Shown: piece by piece, positions 42,666-50,568 of the stretch
How the letters are laid out: every line of letters starts with the position of its first letter
Position numbering within the stretch: the stretch's first letter is position 1
From: Bacillus sp. N13C7
GTDB taxonomy: Bacteria > Bacillota > Bacilli > Bacillales > Bacillaceae
Assembly (NCBI RefSeq): GCF_026790065.1
Contig: NZ_JALAMO010000007.1
Location: 112,181-176,180, forward strand
Length of the DNA: 64,000 nt
Direction of reading: 5' to 3'
The notes under the pieces: generated by a model
Databases searched by the model: none
What the model saw: the letters and a program-made list of their open reading frames with translations, nothing else
What the model was told of the DNA's origin: nothing
Position numbers and translations under genes: made by a program

Positions 42666-43616
42666 TTAAATAAGATTCGTGCCCTTAATCCATTCTTCTG
42701 TTTTTCTTATTCCTTCCTCCAAACTGACCTGCGGGCTCCAATTGAGGATTTTCTTTGCTTTTTCGTAGTTGCACAGCAATTTTGGAATTTCACTTTGAGG
42801 ATGTATATGCTCTACATGGTGAATGTTTTGTTTATCGCCTGCGATTAATTCTGCCAAATCATTAATAGAGATATCTCTTCCAAGGCCTGCGTTTATAATT
42901 TCACCATTTGCTTTTTTGGAATAACCCGCCTGCACGACGAAATTAGCGCAATCCTCTACATATAAAAGATCACGGGTTTGAGTGCCATCACCATATATAT
43001 GCAGCTTTTTACCGTCCAATTTATTTTTTATAAAAATAGCGACCACTCCGCCTTCACCGCCTGTTTTCTGGAAAGGCCCATACGTATTGAACGGACGGAT
43101 AACCACCGCTGGTAGACCATACGCATGATAATAGGAGAGCACCATGTTTTCAGCTGCGATCTTTGCGCCTGCATAAGGGGAAGCGGGTTTAATAGGATCT
43201 GTTTCTTTAATGCCTTCAGCAAATGCAGCTCTGTCGTACACCATGCAGGTACTCATGAAAACAACTTTCACATTATGCTTTTTGCATAATTCTAAAATGT
43301 TAAAAGTGCCGAGTGTGTCGTTTTCAAATGTGGTTTTCGGATCGTCAATGCTGTCTTGTACGTTTATGCTTGCGCCCAAATGATAGCAAATGTCAAATTG
43401 CTTCAGGAAAAGATCTTCTAATGTTTTTTGATCCTTTATATCTCCTTTAATAAACTCAATAAAACCTGGGGCGTTTTTCAATTCTTCTAGGTTTTCTAAA
43501 CGGCCGTTCGATAAATCATCCAGCACCCATACTTGATGACCGTCTTCTAATAACTTTTTCACAACCCATCTCCCGATAAAACCTGCTCCACCGGTAACGA
43601 GAATATTCATGACCAT
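42666..43616 (-). CDS. SDR nucleotide-sugar enzyme, candidate Pal
   Basis: Extended SDR of 316 residues: GGAGFIG (9-15), an Asp33 at the end of the second strand (VLDDLS) that favours NAD, and the YAGAK catalytic pair Tyr148/Lys152. In B. thuringiensis the NAD-dependent enzyme Pal oxidises, reduces and epimerises the Pen product to UDP-4-keto-6-deoxy-L-AltNAc. NAD preference and position as second gene support this role; a plain UDP-sugar 4-epimerase is the alternative. Confidence 0.72.
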   Translation of the reverse strand: MVMNILVTGGAGFIGRWVVKKLLEDGHQVWVLDDLSNGRLENLEELKNAPGFIEFIKGDIKDQKTLEDLFLKQFDICYHLGASINVQDSIDDPKTTFENDTLGTFNILELCKKHNVKVVFMSTCMVYDRAAFAEGIKETDPIKPASPYAGAKIAAENMVLSYYHAYGLPAVVIRPFNTYGPFQKTGGEGGVVAIFIKNKLDGKKLHIYGDGTQTRDLLYVEDCANFVVQAGYSKKANGEIINAGLGRDISINDLAELIAGDKQNIHHVEHIHPQSEIPKLLCNYEKAKKILNWSPQVSLEEGIRKTEEWIKGTNLI

Positions 43617-43629
43617 CTTCCTTCCCAGA

Positions 43630-44634
43630 TTAAATTAGTTTTTGCGATTTTAATAATGTAAGGACTTCTCCTTTTGAAATTTGCTCTTGATCATTTGAAC
43701 TATAGGTTCCTTCAGCTGCTTTTTTTGCTTGAGCATAGTGATTTCTATTCCCATATGTTGAAGGGATCACAAACATTTCAGCCAGATCAAAAGCCATTGT
43801 CGATTCATCATACGTCATAAGTTCTTCATACATTTTTTCTCCGGGGCGCAGCCCGATCTCTTGTATTTCAATGTCATCAACATTCAAATTGTGTTTTTTG
43901 CATGTTTCTTCAACAACAACTGTCACTAAGTCGCGCAGTGAGATAACCGGCATCTTTAATATAAAAATTTCTCCGCCTTGAGATTCTTTAAGCGCACTAA
44001 TTAATAATGATGTTGCCTGATCCAGGGTCATCATAAAGCGATTCATGTTTAAATCCGTAACAGTCACTTTTTTTTGGGTTAAGATTTGTTCTGTAAACAA
44101 TGGAACCACGGAACCTCTTGACCCAATTACATTTCCAAACCGAACACAAGAAAAAACCGTCTCGGCTTTTCCTTTGCTGTATTCTGCTGCGGAAATTAAT
44201 CTTTCAGCTGTGAGTTTTGTTGCTCCATATGCATTCGTTGGAGATATTGCCTTATCTGAACTTGTGAAAACGACCTTTTTCACGTTTTGAGCAACTGCTG
44301 CTTTAATGACATTATTGGTTCCTATAATATTTGTTAGGACCGCTTCATACGGATTGTATTCGCAAGCGGGAACATGCTTCATGGCAGCTGTGTGGAAGAC
44401 GTAGTCAATGCTGTCCATTGCATTTAACACCCGGTCATAATCTCGCACATCGCCTATTAAAAATCGAATATCCTTTCTGGGTCCGATTTCGTTTTCTAGC
44501 ATAAATTGTTTATATTCATCCCTGCTGAATATTCGAACAACCTTTGGCTGGTCTTTAAGAATTTGTTTTAGAAGGCTTTTTCCAATCGTGCCTGTTCCGC
44601 CAATTATGAGTATTTTTTTATCTTTGAAAAACAC
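43630..44634 (-). CDS. SDR UDP-GlcNAc dehydratase, candidate Pen/PseB
   Basis: Short CapD/PseB-like enzyme of 334 residues. GGTGTIG (12-18), Arg38 in FSRDE at the end of the second strand (NADP-type), MKHVP (85-89) as in 4,6-dehydratases, and YGATK (136-140). First gene of the cassette. Pen of B. thuringiensis is NADP-bound and makes UDP-6-deoxy-GlcNAc-5,6-ene. The GTG at 44634 was chosen because AGGAAGTGG lies eight bases upstream; an ATG at 44754 would add 40 unrelated residues. Confidence 0.75.
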   Translation of the reverse strand: MFFKDKKILIIGGTGTIGKSLLKQILKDQPKVVRIFSRDEYKQFMLENEIGPRKDIRFLIGDVRDYDRVLNAMDSIDYVFHTAAMKHVPACEYNPYEAVLTNIIGTNNVIKAAVAQNVKKVVFTSSDKAISPTNAYGATKLTAERLISAAEYSKGKAETVFSCVRFGNVIGSRGSVVPLFTEQILTQKKVTVTDLNMNRFMMTLDQATSLLISALKESQGGEIFILKMPVISLRDLVTVVVEETCKKHNLNVDDIEIQEIGLRPGEKMYEELMTYDESTMAFDLAEMFVIPSTYGNRNHYAQAKKAAEGTYSSNDQEQISKGEVLTLLKSQKLI

Positions 44635-44836
44635 AAGTATACCCACTTCCTTTTTTCTTGAATTGATAAAACAATGTCGGTTATTGGAGTATATGCTTGT
44701 AAGAAAACTCTGTGTTTGCTCTAGCCTATCTGATTCACCTATAATTTTGTCCATTCATAGAAATAGAAATGGAATAGCCCGGCTGTAACTGTAGATCCTG
44801 TGGGGCGGGGGAGAGTGAATAATGCAGAAAAACATA

Positions 44837-44876
44837 ATAAAAAGGCATGAGTCCGGTCAATACCTAACTCATGCCT
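44837..44876 (-). terminator. Intrinsic terminator after ywnG
   Basis: Ten-base perfect stem 44843-44852 / 44867-44876; on the minus strand it is followed by TTTTTATT. It separates ywnG from the pse operon, which therefore needs its own promoter in 44635-44830; none was clear. Confidence 0.8.
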
Positions 44877-44902
44877 CTGCTATCTCTGTCTATCTTTTTG
44901 AT

Positions 44903-45421
44903 TTATTCAAACACCGGGTCATCCTCATAATAATAGGAATCCGGATCTTCATACGTATTGGTGTTTTCATAGGCGGCTATGCCGACAATCACCAGCAAGA
45001 AAATGGCCAAAATGATGCCGATCACGCCCATGGCGATACTGGATGCTGCGTAAAACAGCTGCATTTTAATAAACGTTCCATAATTCTCAAGCATGCTTTC
45101 GCCAGCGGTGCCGGTAAGATTTCCGTCAGCTTCCGCGGCTGCTTTTGCTGAACGCGTCAAAAAGACGCCTGAAATAATAAGCAGTACGCCCGGGATGGCG
45201 CCGATCACTGTCACCAGAGTGGACAAAGTGACCAGCGATCCCATAATGATCAGCAAAATGCCCGACACTTTGCCCCACTTGGCGATGTCTGATAGCGACT
45301 TGACAGCGGAAGCGCTCAGCTGGCGGCTCTCGTTTTCCGCAGGCACAATTTCCTGTTCCGCGGGACTGCTTTCTTCATTATGATGTTCAATTTCGTTTTC
45401 GTCTTTATCCAAACTAATCAT
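44903..45421 (-). CDS. ywnG: YwnG, DUF5362-type membrane protein
   Basis: A 172-residue protein: acidic N-terminal region (1-50), three to four transmembrane helices, and an acidic, Tyr-rich tail. The core (AKWGKVSGILLIIMG, GVLLIISGVFLTRSAKAA, LENYGTFIKMQ) matches YwnC at 34282-34671. The ATG at 45421 overlaps the ywnH stop (ATGA) and follows GGGAGAG. Function unknown. Confidence 0.78.
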   Translation of the reverse strand: MISLDKDENEIEHHNEESSPAEQEIVPAENESRQLSASAVKSLSDIAKWGKVSGILLIIMGSLVTLSTLVTVIGAIPGVLLIISGVFLTRSAKAAAEADGNLTGTAGESMLENYGTFIKMQLFYAASSIAMGVIGIILAIFLLVIVGIAAYENTNTYEDPDSYYYEDDPVFE

Positions 45422-45915
45422 GACAGCTCTCTCCCTAAAATTTTTAAATCGTATCTTTTGCCGTCCATTTCGGCGATGCCGGGGAAGAGTCCCCATTCTG
45501 CAAACCCGTGCTTTTCAAACAGCTTCAGGCTTGGTTTATTATGCCCAAAAATGAAGGCCATAAGTGAGCGGATGCCAAGACCCGGCGCAATGCGGAGCGC
45601 TTCCTGAAGCAAATACGATCCGACGCCTTTGCCGCGGCATGCTTCGTCAATGTATATGCTGACCTCCGCTGTTTTATTATAGGCGGGCCTTCCGTAAAAG
45701 GTTTCAAAGCTGATCCAGGCAGCGACGTTCCCGCTTTCGTCCTCGGCCACATAAAGCGGACGCGCCTCGGTATGCCCCAAAAACCACTCCATCCGGTCTT
45801 CAGGTGTTACCGGTTCAGTATCGGCTGTTACCATTCGAGAAGCAATCGTTGAATTATAAATCGCAACAACAGCCTCCAGATCTTTATGTTCAGCAAGACG
45901 CAATGTCATGTTCAT
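45418..45915 (-). CDS. ywnH: YwnH, phosphinothricin-type GNAT acetyltransferase
   Basis: A 165-residue GNAT of the pat/bar/YncA group that acetylates phosphinothricin-like or methionine-sulfoximine amino groups. Signatures: MTLRLAEHKDLEAVVAIYN, the acetyl-CoA loop DEACRGKGVGSYLLQEAL, and FIFGHNKPSLKLFEKHGF. An ATG two codons later is also possible. Probably cotranscribed with ywnG. Confidence 0.85.
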   Translation of the reverse strand: MNMTLRLAEHKDLEAVVAIYNSTIASRMVTADTEPVTPEDRMEWFLGHTEARPLYVAEDESGNVAAWISFETFYGRPAYNKTAEVSIYIDEACRGKGVGSYLLQEALRIAPGLGIRSLMAFIFGHNKPSLKLFEKHGFAEWGLFPGIAEMDGKRYDLKILGRELS

Positions 45916-45995
45916 ATCTATTTGGCACTCCTCTCAAAAAAAATGACATATTTTCGTATTAGTCTGCGCAAACTACATCTAAAAAAAGTTTTTTT

Positions 45996-46025
45996 GTATA
46001 GGTGTATATATTTTCAGAAAAGTGT
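45996..46025 (+). promoter_or_regulatory. spoIIQ sigma-F-type promoter
   Basis: GTATA (45996-46000) and GAAAAGTGT (46017-46025) with 16 bases between fit the sigma-F pattern. spoIIQ is a known early forespore gene. A second GTATA at 46004 makes the exact pairing uncertain. Confidence 0.5.
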
Positions 46026-46052
46026 TCAGAATGTTGCTGAGGTGATGAAACA

Positions 46053-46925
46053 ATGAGAGAGGAAGAAAAGAAAACTTCTCAAGTCAAAAAACTTCAGCAG
46101 TTTTTTCGTAAACGCTGGGTGTTCCCTGCAATTTACTTAGTCAGTGCGGCCGTCATTTTAACAGCTGTCCTTTGGTATCAATCTGTATCAAATGATGAGG
46201 TAAAGGATCAGTTGGCTGATAACGGCGGAAACTCCGCATATGACAACAACGACGATGCAGTTGAAGTAGGAAAGTCAATGGAAAATGTCGCAATGCCGGT
46301 TGTTGATTCTGAAAACGTTTCTGTTGTGAAAAAGTTCTATGAAACCGATGCCGCTAAAGAAGAGAAAGAAGCAGCACTCGTTACCTATAATAACACGTAC
46401 AGCCTAAGCAAAGGAATTGACTTAGCTGAGAAAGACGGAAAAGATTTCGATGTTTCTGCTTCTCTGAGCGGTACGGTTGTCAAAGCTGAAAAAGATCCAG
46501 TGCTGGGATATGTTGTGGAAGTTGAACATGCCGATGGTTTATCAACTGTGTATCAATCTCTTTCTGAGGTAAGTGTCGAGCAAGGTGACAAGGTAAAACA
46601 AAACCAAGTGATCGGAAAGTCTGGCAAGAACCTTTACAGTGAAGACAGCGGAAACCACGTGCATTTTGAAATCCGTAAAGACGGAGTCGCGATGAACCCG
46701 CTGAACTTTATGGACAAACCGGTTTCTTCTATTGAAAAAGCAGCAGCTGCTGAAGAAAAAGCTGCCACTGAAGAAACAGAAGAATCCATTCAGCAATCTT
46801 CCGAGAAAAAGGATGGATCAACTGAAAAAGGAACTGAAGAAAAATCCGGTGAGAAATCGGATGACTCAACTGACAAATCTGGTTCTAAAGAAAGCAGCAC
46901 AACAGAAGACACTGAACAGTCTTAA
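46053..46925 (+). CDS. spoIIQ: SpoIIQ, forespore half of the engulfment channel
   Basis: Forespore membrane protein whose extracellular LytM-like domain binds SpoIIIAH across the intermembrane space, supporting engulfment and the feeding-tube channel. A membrane helix spans about 23-43 and the M23-like domain about 80-220. The first zinc ligand is Ser119 (SKGIDL, in place of HxGxD), while His202 and His204 (HVHF) remain, so it is not an active endopeptidase. The last 65 residues are low-complexity Glu/Lys/Ser/Thr. Confidence 0.95.
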   Translation: MREEEKKTSQVKKLQQFFRKRWVFPAIYLVSAAVILTAVLWYQSVSNDEVKDQLADNGGNSAYDNNDDAVEVGKSMENVAMPVVDSENVSVVKKFYETDAAKEEKEAALVTYNNTYSLSKGIDLAEKDGKDFDVSASLSGTVVKAEKDPVLGYVVEVEHADGLSTVYQSLSEVSVEQGDKVKQNQVIGKSGKNLYSEDSGNHVHFEIRKDGVAMNPLNFMDKPVSSIEKAAAAEEKAATEETEESIQQSSEKKDGSTEKGTEEKSGEKSDDSTDKSGSKESSTTEDTEQS

Positions 46926-46929
46926 TGAA

Positions 46930-46965
46930 GAAAAACGTCTATCCGTGTGATAGGCGTTTTTTTTC
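46930..46965 (+). terminator. Intrinsic terminator after spoIIQ
   Basis: Stem AAAACGTCTATC / GATAGGCGTTTT (G-U pair included), followed by a run of T. Confidence 0.8.
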
Positions 46966-47037
46966 TGTTACGTTTTGCTTTGTTTGGCCGTCTATGTAAT
47001 TACACAATAACACGTACGTTATAAAGGAGGTTATGGC

Positions 47038-47478
47038 ATGAACCGCCTACTGCTCGCAGGCTGGATCTTTTTTATTCTGCTTTCTGTCTGTACGGAAAGC
47101 TTCAGCGGCATGGTCGTATCGCAAACAGTGGCTTTTCATTTTGAGCCGAACCCTGATCTGTCTCAATTTGCCGTTATGGATTTGGCAGAGCTGGCTGTAC
47201 CAGAAGCGTTTATTCAAAAAATCGGGCATGCGTTCTCCTTCTTCGTGCTGACATATTTGCTGTGGAAACAGCTGGGCAGCATAAGAGCAGCGGCAGCCGC
47301 CTCGTTCGCATTTGCTTTTTTCACAGAAGTTCTGCAGCTCTTCTTCAGCAGGAACGGCTGTATTCGGGATGTGCTCATCGATACTGTTGGAATTCTATTG
47401 TTTTACGGTTTATTGGTGTCGGCGAAGCGGAGAAAACATGAGATGTATGAAAAATATAAAAGCCGGCTCTTGGAATAA
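47038..47478 (+). CDS. ywnJ: YwnJ, VanZ-like membrane protein
   Basis: A 146-residue protein with four transmembrane helices and VanZ-family features: IGHAFSFFVLTYLLW and FFTEVLQLFF...RDVLIDTVGILL. VanZ itself gives low-level teicoplanin resistance, but most relatives have no known role. AAAGGAGG precedes the ATG. Confidence 0.83.
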   Translation: MNRLLLAGWIFFILLSVCTESFSGMVVSQTVAFHFEPNPDLSQFAVMDLAELAVPEAFIQKIGHAFSFFVLTYLLWKQLGSIRAAAAASFAFAFFTEVLQLFFSRNGCIRDVLIDTVGILLFYGLLVSAKRRKHEMYEKYKSRLLE

Positions 47479-47494
47479 GACGCCGGCTTTTGTA
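47458..47494. terminator. Bidirectional terminator between ywnJ and bcrC
   Basis: Ten-base perfect stem AAAAGCCGGC (47458-47467) with GCCGGCTTTT (47482-47491). The ywnJ stop codon is in the loop. Confidence 0.75.
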
Positions 47495-47497
47495 TTC

Positions 47498-48079
47498 TTA
47501 GAAATTTTGATCGGTTGGTTTTTTCGTCAGTTTATTGATGATGGCTTCATAGATTCTTACAATCAAATCGACGAATGGGCGAAGCAGATCTGAAAATCTA
47601 AAGAAAAGGAACCCGATAATGATCGCGACAACGAGGCTGCCCAATACATCTACCGGATAGTGATGTCCCACCCAAATTCTCGAAAAGCCTGTCAAAAGCC
47701 CGAAAATGACAAGGGGCCAGCCGATTTTGCGGTTTCTGAAAAGCATCGCAATAGAAATTGCTAACGCACCTGTTGTATGGTCACTCGGAAATGAAGCATC
47801 CGCATCATGCGGTATCAGCGTATGCACGGTGTGCGCAACGAACGGGCGCGGTTCAAAATAAATGTGCGTAATCAAATAATTGATGACAAGACCCGCAATT
47901 CCTGTAAGTCCCGCGTAAAGCACATTTTTTCTGCTTTGCGTGTTCCCGAACAGCCAGATTGCCAAGAGGATAAGGGCATACGCGACAATGGCATATTCCG
48001 TTATGAAGACCATAATCGAATCGAGAACTGAATTGTGATGAGATAGTCCATTGATTGCTTTAAAGATTTCGTAATTCAA
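47498..48079 (-). CDS. bcrC: Undecaprenyl-diphosphate phosphatase BcrC
   Basis: PAP2-type phosphatase that recycles undecaprenyl pyrophosphate and gives bacitracin resistance. The 193-residue protein has five to six helices and the three PAP2 motifs: FEPRPF, PSDHT (with the catalytic His), and SRIWVGHHYPVDV. TTG start behind AAAAGGTGA. Under an ECF sigma promoter. Confidence 0.93.
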   Translation of the reverse strand: MNYEIFKAINGLSHHNSVLDSIMVFITEYAIVAYALILLAIWLFGNTQSRKNVLYAGLTGIAGLVINYLITHIYFEPRPFVAHTVHTLIPHDADASFPSDHTTGALAISIAMLFRNRKIGWPLVIFGLLTGFSRIWVGHHYPVDVLGSLVVAIIIGFLFFRFSDLLRPFVDLIVRIYEAIINKLTKKPTDQNF

Positions 48080-48105
48080 ATAATCACCTTTTACATTTTT
48101 AATAA

Positions 48106-48134
48106 TAGACTCATTATACTCATAAAAAGTTTCA
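48106..48134 (-). promoter_or_regulatory. bcrC ECF sigma promoter
   Basis: On the minus strand TGAAAC (48134-48129) is followed after 16 bases by GAGTCTA (48112-48106), the pattern used by sigma-M/W/X. B. subtilis bcrC is known to be driven by several ECF sigma factors. Confidence 0.75.
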
Positions 48135-48198
48135 AATCAAAAAAGAGTTTGCCAGAAAGCGTGGTGCTTGAAGAGAATTCGAATAGGAGGAAGTGTTT

Positions 48199-48306
48199 AT
48201 GGGGGCAAAAAAAGAGATCCGGAATTTCGGATCTCTTCAAAATGATTACAGTGCTTCAGGTCCTTCCTCGCCAGTGCGGATGTTGATCGTGTTGCTGATT
48301 TCATAG
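48199..48306 (+). CDS. Possible small ORF (35 residues) antisense to the nrgB end
   Basis: AGGAGG (48186-48191) with eight-base spacing precedes an ATG at 48199 that opens a 35-codon frame; the first codons form the nrgB terminator stem and the rest is antisense to the nrgB 3' end. The peptide ends in a hydrophobic stretch (VRMLIVLLIS). No clear promoter. The strong ribosome-binding site, divergent from bcrC, is the main support. Confidence 0.35.
   Translation: MGAKKEIRNFGSLQNDYSASGPSSPVRMLIVLLIS
48206..48239 (-). terminator. Intrinsic terminator after nrgB
   Basis: Stem AAGAGATCCG (48212-48221) with CGGATCTCTT (48228-48237); on the minus strand followed by TTTTTTT. Confidence 0.85.
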
Positions 48307-48596
48307 ACAAATATTTTACCGTCACCCGGCGATCCCGTTTTCAGAACCCTTTTGGCGGTCTCGGTCACTTGATCAACAGGAACCTTGCTGACCACGATTT
48401 CGATTTTTAAACGCTCGTATACATTGCTTTCTATTTTTACCCCTCGATAGAGCTCCGTATGTGCTTTTTGAAGGCCGCAGCCGTGAACATTGGAGAAGGT
48501 CAGAGAGGTGACTCCGATTTTTCCGAGTTCCTGCTTCAGCTTTTCGAAATTTGCCGGACGCGTTACAATTTCTACCTTGAACATTTGACCGCTCAT
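48246..48596 (-). CDS. nrgB: PII-type nitrogen regulator of AmtB
   Basis: A 116-residue PII (GlnK/GlnB) protein that binds AmtB and, in B. subtilis, takes TnrA to the membrane. FKVEIVTRP at the N-terminus, GCGLQKAHTELYRG for the T-loop base, and the C-terminal GDGKIFVYEI motif are present. The ATG at 48596 follows GAGGAGTGA; the ATG at 48611 would overlap amtB. Confidence 0.93.
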   Translation of the reverse strand: MSGQMFKVEIVTRPANFEKLKQELGKIGVTSLTFSNVHGCGLQKAHTELYRGVKIESNVYERLKIEIVVSKVPVDQVTETAKRVLKTGSPGDGKIFVYEISNTINIRTGEEGPEAL

Positions 48597-48607
48597 AGCG
48601 TCACTCC

Positions 48608-49822
48608 TCACATAGAATCTTGATATGCTTTTTCCCCGTGCATCGTTAAGTCAAGCCCAAGTGATTCTTCTTCTTCGGTGGCGCGAAGGGGAAGGAAGAG
48701 GCCTACAATTTTAATAATAACGAAAGTGACAATAAAGACAAAAACATAAGTGGCGGCGATGGCTACGATTTGTTTCCAGATTAAGCTTGCATCACCGTAG
48801 AATAATCCATCCGCGCCCGCTGAATTAACAGAGGTTGTCGCGAATAAGCCTGTTGCGATCCCGCCCCATGTGCCGCCTATGCCGTGCAGGCCAAAGGCAT
48901 CAAGCGCATCGTCATATCCGAATTTCTTTTTAAGTGAGAAAACACCCCAGAAACAAACCGCCCCGCCAATGATGCCGATAATAATAGAAGCAAATGGTGT
49001 GACAAATCCGGCAGCCGGCGTAATTGCCACAAGCCCGGCGATCGCGCCAGATACCGCTCCGAGCATCGTCGGTTTTTTGTTAATGATCCATTCAACTAAG
49101 ATCCAGCCGGCGATCCCGGCAGCCGCCGCAGTGTTTGTGTTGATGAAGGCGTACATGGCCACATCATTTAAGGTCAGGGCGCTGCCGACGTTAAAACCGA
49201 ACCAGCCGAACCAAATCAAAGCCCCGCCTAAGAATGTGTAAATGAGGTTGTGCGGAGAAGACGCTGTACCGTCTTTCCTTTTGCCAAGCACAATAGCGAG
49301 AACAAGACCTGCCACACCGGAGGAAATATGAACAACATTGCCGCCAGCGAAATCAAGCGCGCCAAGCTGGCCGATCCAGCCGCCGCCCCATACCCAGTGC
49401 GCAACCGGTGTGTAAACCAAGGAAGCCCATAAAACCGAGAATAAAAGAAAAGCGCCGAATCGCATCCGCTCTGCGAAAGCCCCGGAAATAATCGCTGTTG
49501 TCAGAACGGCGAATGTCATTTGGAACATCATAAATAATGAGTGGGGAATCGTATCACTGTAATCTCCCGGATCAAATCCGACCCCTTTCAGACCGGCCCA
49601 CTCCAGTCCGCCAATAATTGAATTGCCTGGTGCGAAGGCAAGTGTATATCCGAACAGCACCCAAACGATGGAAACGATGGCAATGGAAGAGAAACTGTGC
49701 ATCGCAGTGCTCAGCACATTTTTGCTTTTTACCATTCCTCCATAAAATAACGCTAATCCCGGGGTCATCAGCCACACGAGTAAAGCGCAAAAGAACATAA
49801 AAACTGTATCGCCCATTTGCAT
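48608..49822 (-). CDS. amtB: Ammonium transporter
   Basis: Amt/MEP/Rh channel of 404 residues and eleven membrane helices. Family signatures: TPGLALFYGGMVKSKN near the N-terminus, FAGGNVVHISSGVAGL (first twin-His region), and AFGLHGIGGTWGGIATGLFA (second pore His). Partner nrgB follows 11 bases later. Expression should be TnrA-dependent. Confidence 0.96.
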   Translation of the reverse strand: MQMGDTVFMFFCALLVWLMTPGLALFYGGMVKSKNVLSTAMHSFSSIAIVSIVWVLFGYTLAFAPGNSIIGGLEWAGLKGVGFDPGDYSDTIPHSLFMMFQMTFAVLTTAIISGAFAERMRFGAFLLFSVLWASLVYTPVAHWVWGGGWIGQLGALDFAGGNVVHISSGVAGLVLAIVLGKRKDGTASSPHNLIYTFLGGALIWFGWFGFNVGSALTLNDVAMYAFINTNTAAAAGIAGWILVEWIINKKPTMLGAVSGAIAGLVAITPAAGFVTPFASIIIGIIGGAVCFWGVFSLKKKFGYDDALDAFGLHGIGGTWGGIATGLFATTSVNSAGADGLFYGDASLIWKQIVAIAATYVFVFIVTFVIIKIVGLFLPLRATEEEESLGLDLTMHGEKAYQDSM

Positions 49823-49873
49823 GTCTCATTCCTCCGTATCTTTCAGAATAAAAAGCAATTATTATATTTCTTC

Positions 49874-49924
49874 ATTATAGAGAAAAAAGAATGATAAAAC
49901 ATTTTCATGTAAGATTTCCTAACA
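49874..49924 (-). promoter_or_regulatory. amtB-nrgB promoter with TnrA box
   Basis: The TnrA box at 49908-49924 (TGTAAGATTTCCTAACA on the plus strand) fits TGTNANATTTTNTNACA closely. The -10 TATAAT lies at 49879-49874 on the minus strand, placing the box about 49 bases before the start, the standard position for TnrA activation. Confidence 0.85.
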
Positions 49925-50106
49925 TGGTTTTTTAGGGAATGTTATCGAGGGATGTACAGAACGAAAACGGCATTTTTTACGATACAAGACTTTATATCTA
50001 TAAAAGAGGCTGTTTATATGAGCAAAAATGGGAATTGACAGCGAGTAGAATGTTTCATGCTGTATTAAGTGTACTAACTCAAATAATACACTGAGGGGGA
50101 TGCGTG

Positions 50107-50568
50107 ATGAAGAAAGGCAATAGGCTGAGGAGAGCGGTCAGTAAATCGATTCCAGCGACGTTCCGATTGTTTTTAGCCTTTAATTTTTTTGTGTATGGGC
50201 TGGCGAAAGTGGTGATTGGCCAGTTTGGCGAGGTGACACCTGAAATTGAGGCGGCTGCCGGGGAGGGATTTGCCGTTGTGTGGACTTTTTTCGGTTATTC
50301 CCGTGTCTACGAACTGTTTATAGGTTTTGGTGAGATTCTTGCAGCTGTTTTATTGCTGATTCCGCGAACATCTGCATTAGGGGCCGTTGTTTTTATGCCG
50401 ATTATTGTGAACATCGTTTTGATTAACTATTGTTTTCATATTGGCGTACAGGATCTCAGCACGATATTAATGGTCATGTGTCTCATCCTGCTCTGGGTGG
50501 ACCGCCGCAAATTCACGGGCATTTTCAAACATGAGCAGCTAAACGGCAGGCAGGTGATGAAGCGATGA
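50107..50568 (+). CDS. ywoB: YwoB, DoxX-like membrane protein
   Basis: A 153-residue protein with four transmembrane helices in DoxX style: FRLFLAFNFFVYGLAKVV and GFGEILAAVLLLIPRTSALGA. Function unknown. ATG at 50107 is six bases from GAGGGGGA (a GTG directly before is possible). An inverted repeat AGTGTA/TACACT (50068-50092) precedes it. Coupled to the following micro-ORF. Confidence 0.75.
   Translation: MKKGNRLRRAVSKSIPATFRLFLAFNFFVYGLAKVVIGQFGEVTPEIEAAAGEGFAVVWTFFGYSRVYELFIGFGEILAAVLLLIPRTSALGAVVFMPIIVNIVLINYCFHIGVQDLSTILMVMCLILLWVDRRKFTGIFKHEQLNGRQVMKR

Noticed and set aside
44640..44830. Search for a promoter of the pse operon
   Set aside because: Weak sigma-E- and sigma-K-like matches were seen on the minus strand, but none had both elements at correct spacing, so no promoter is annotated.
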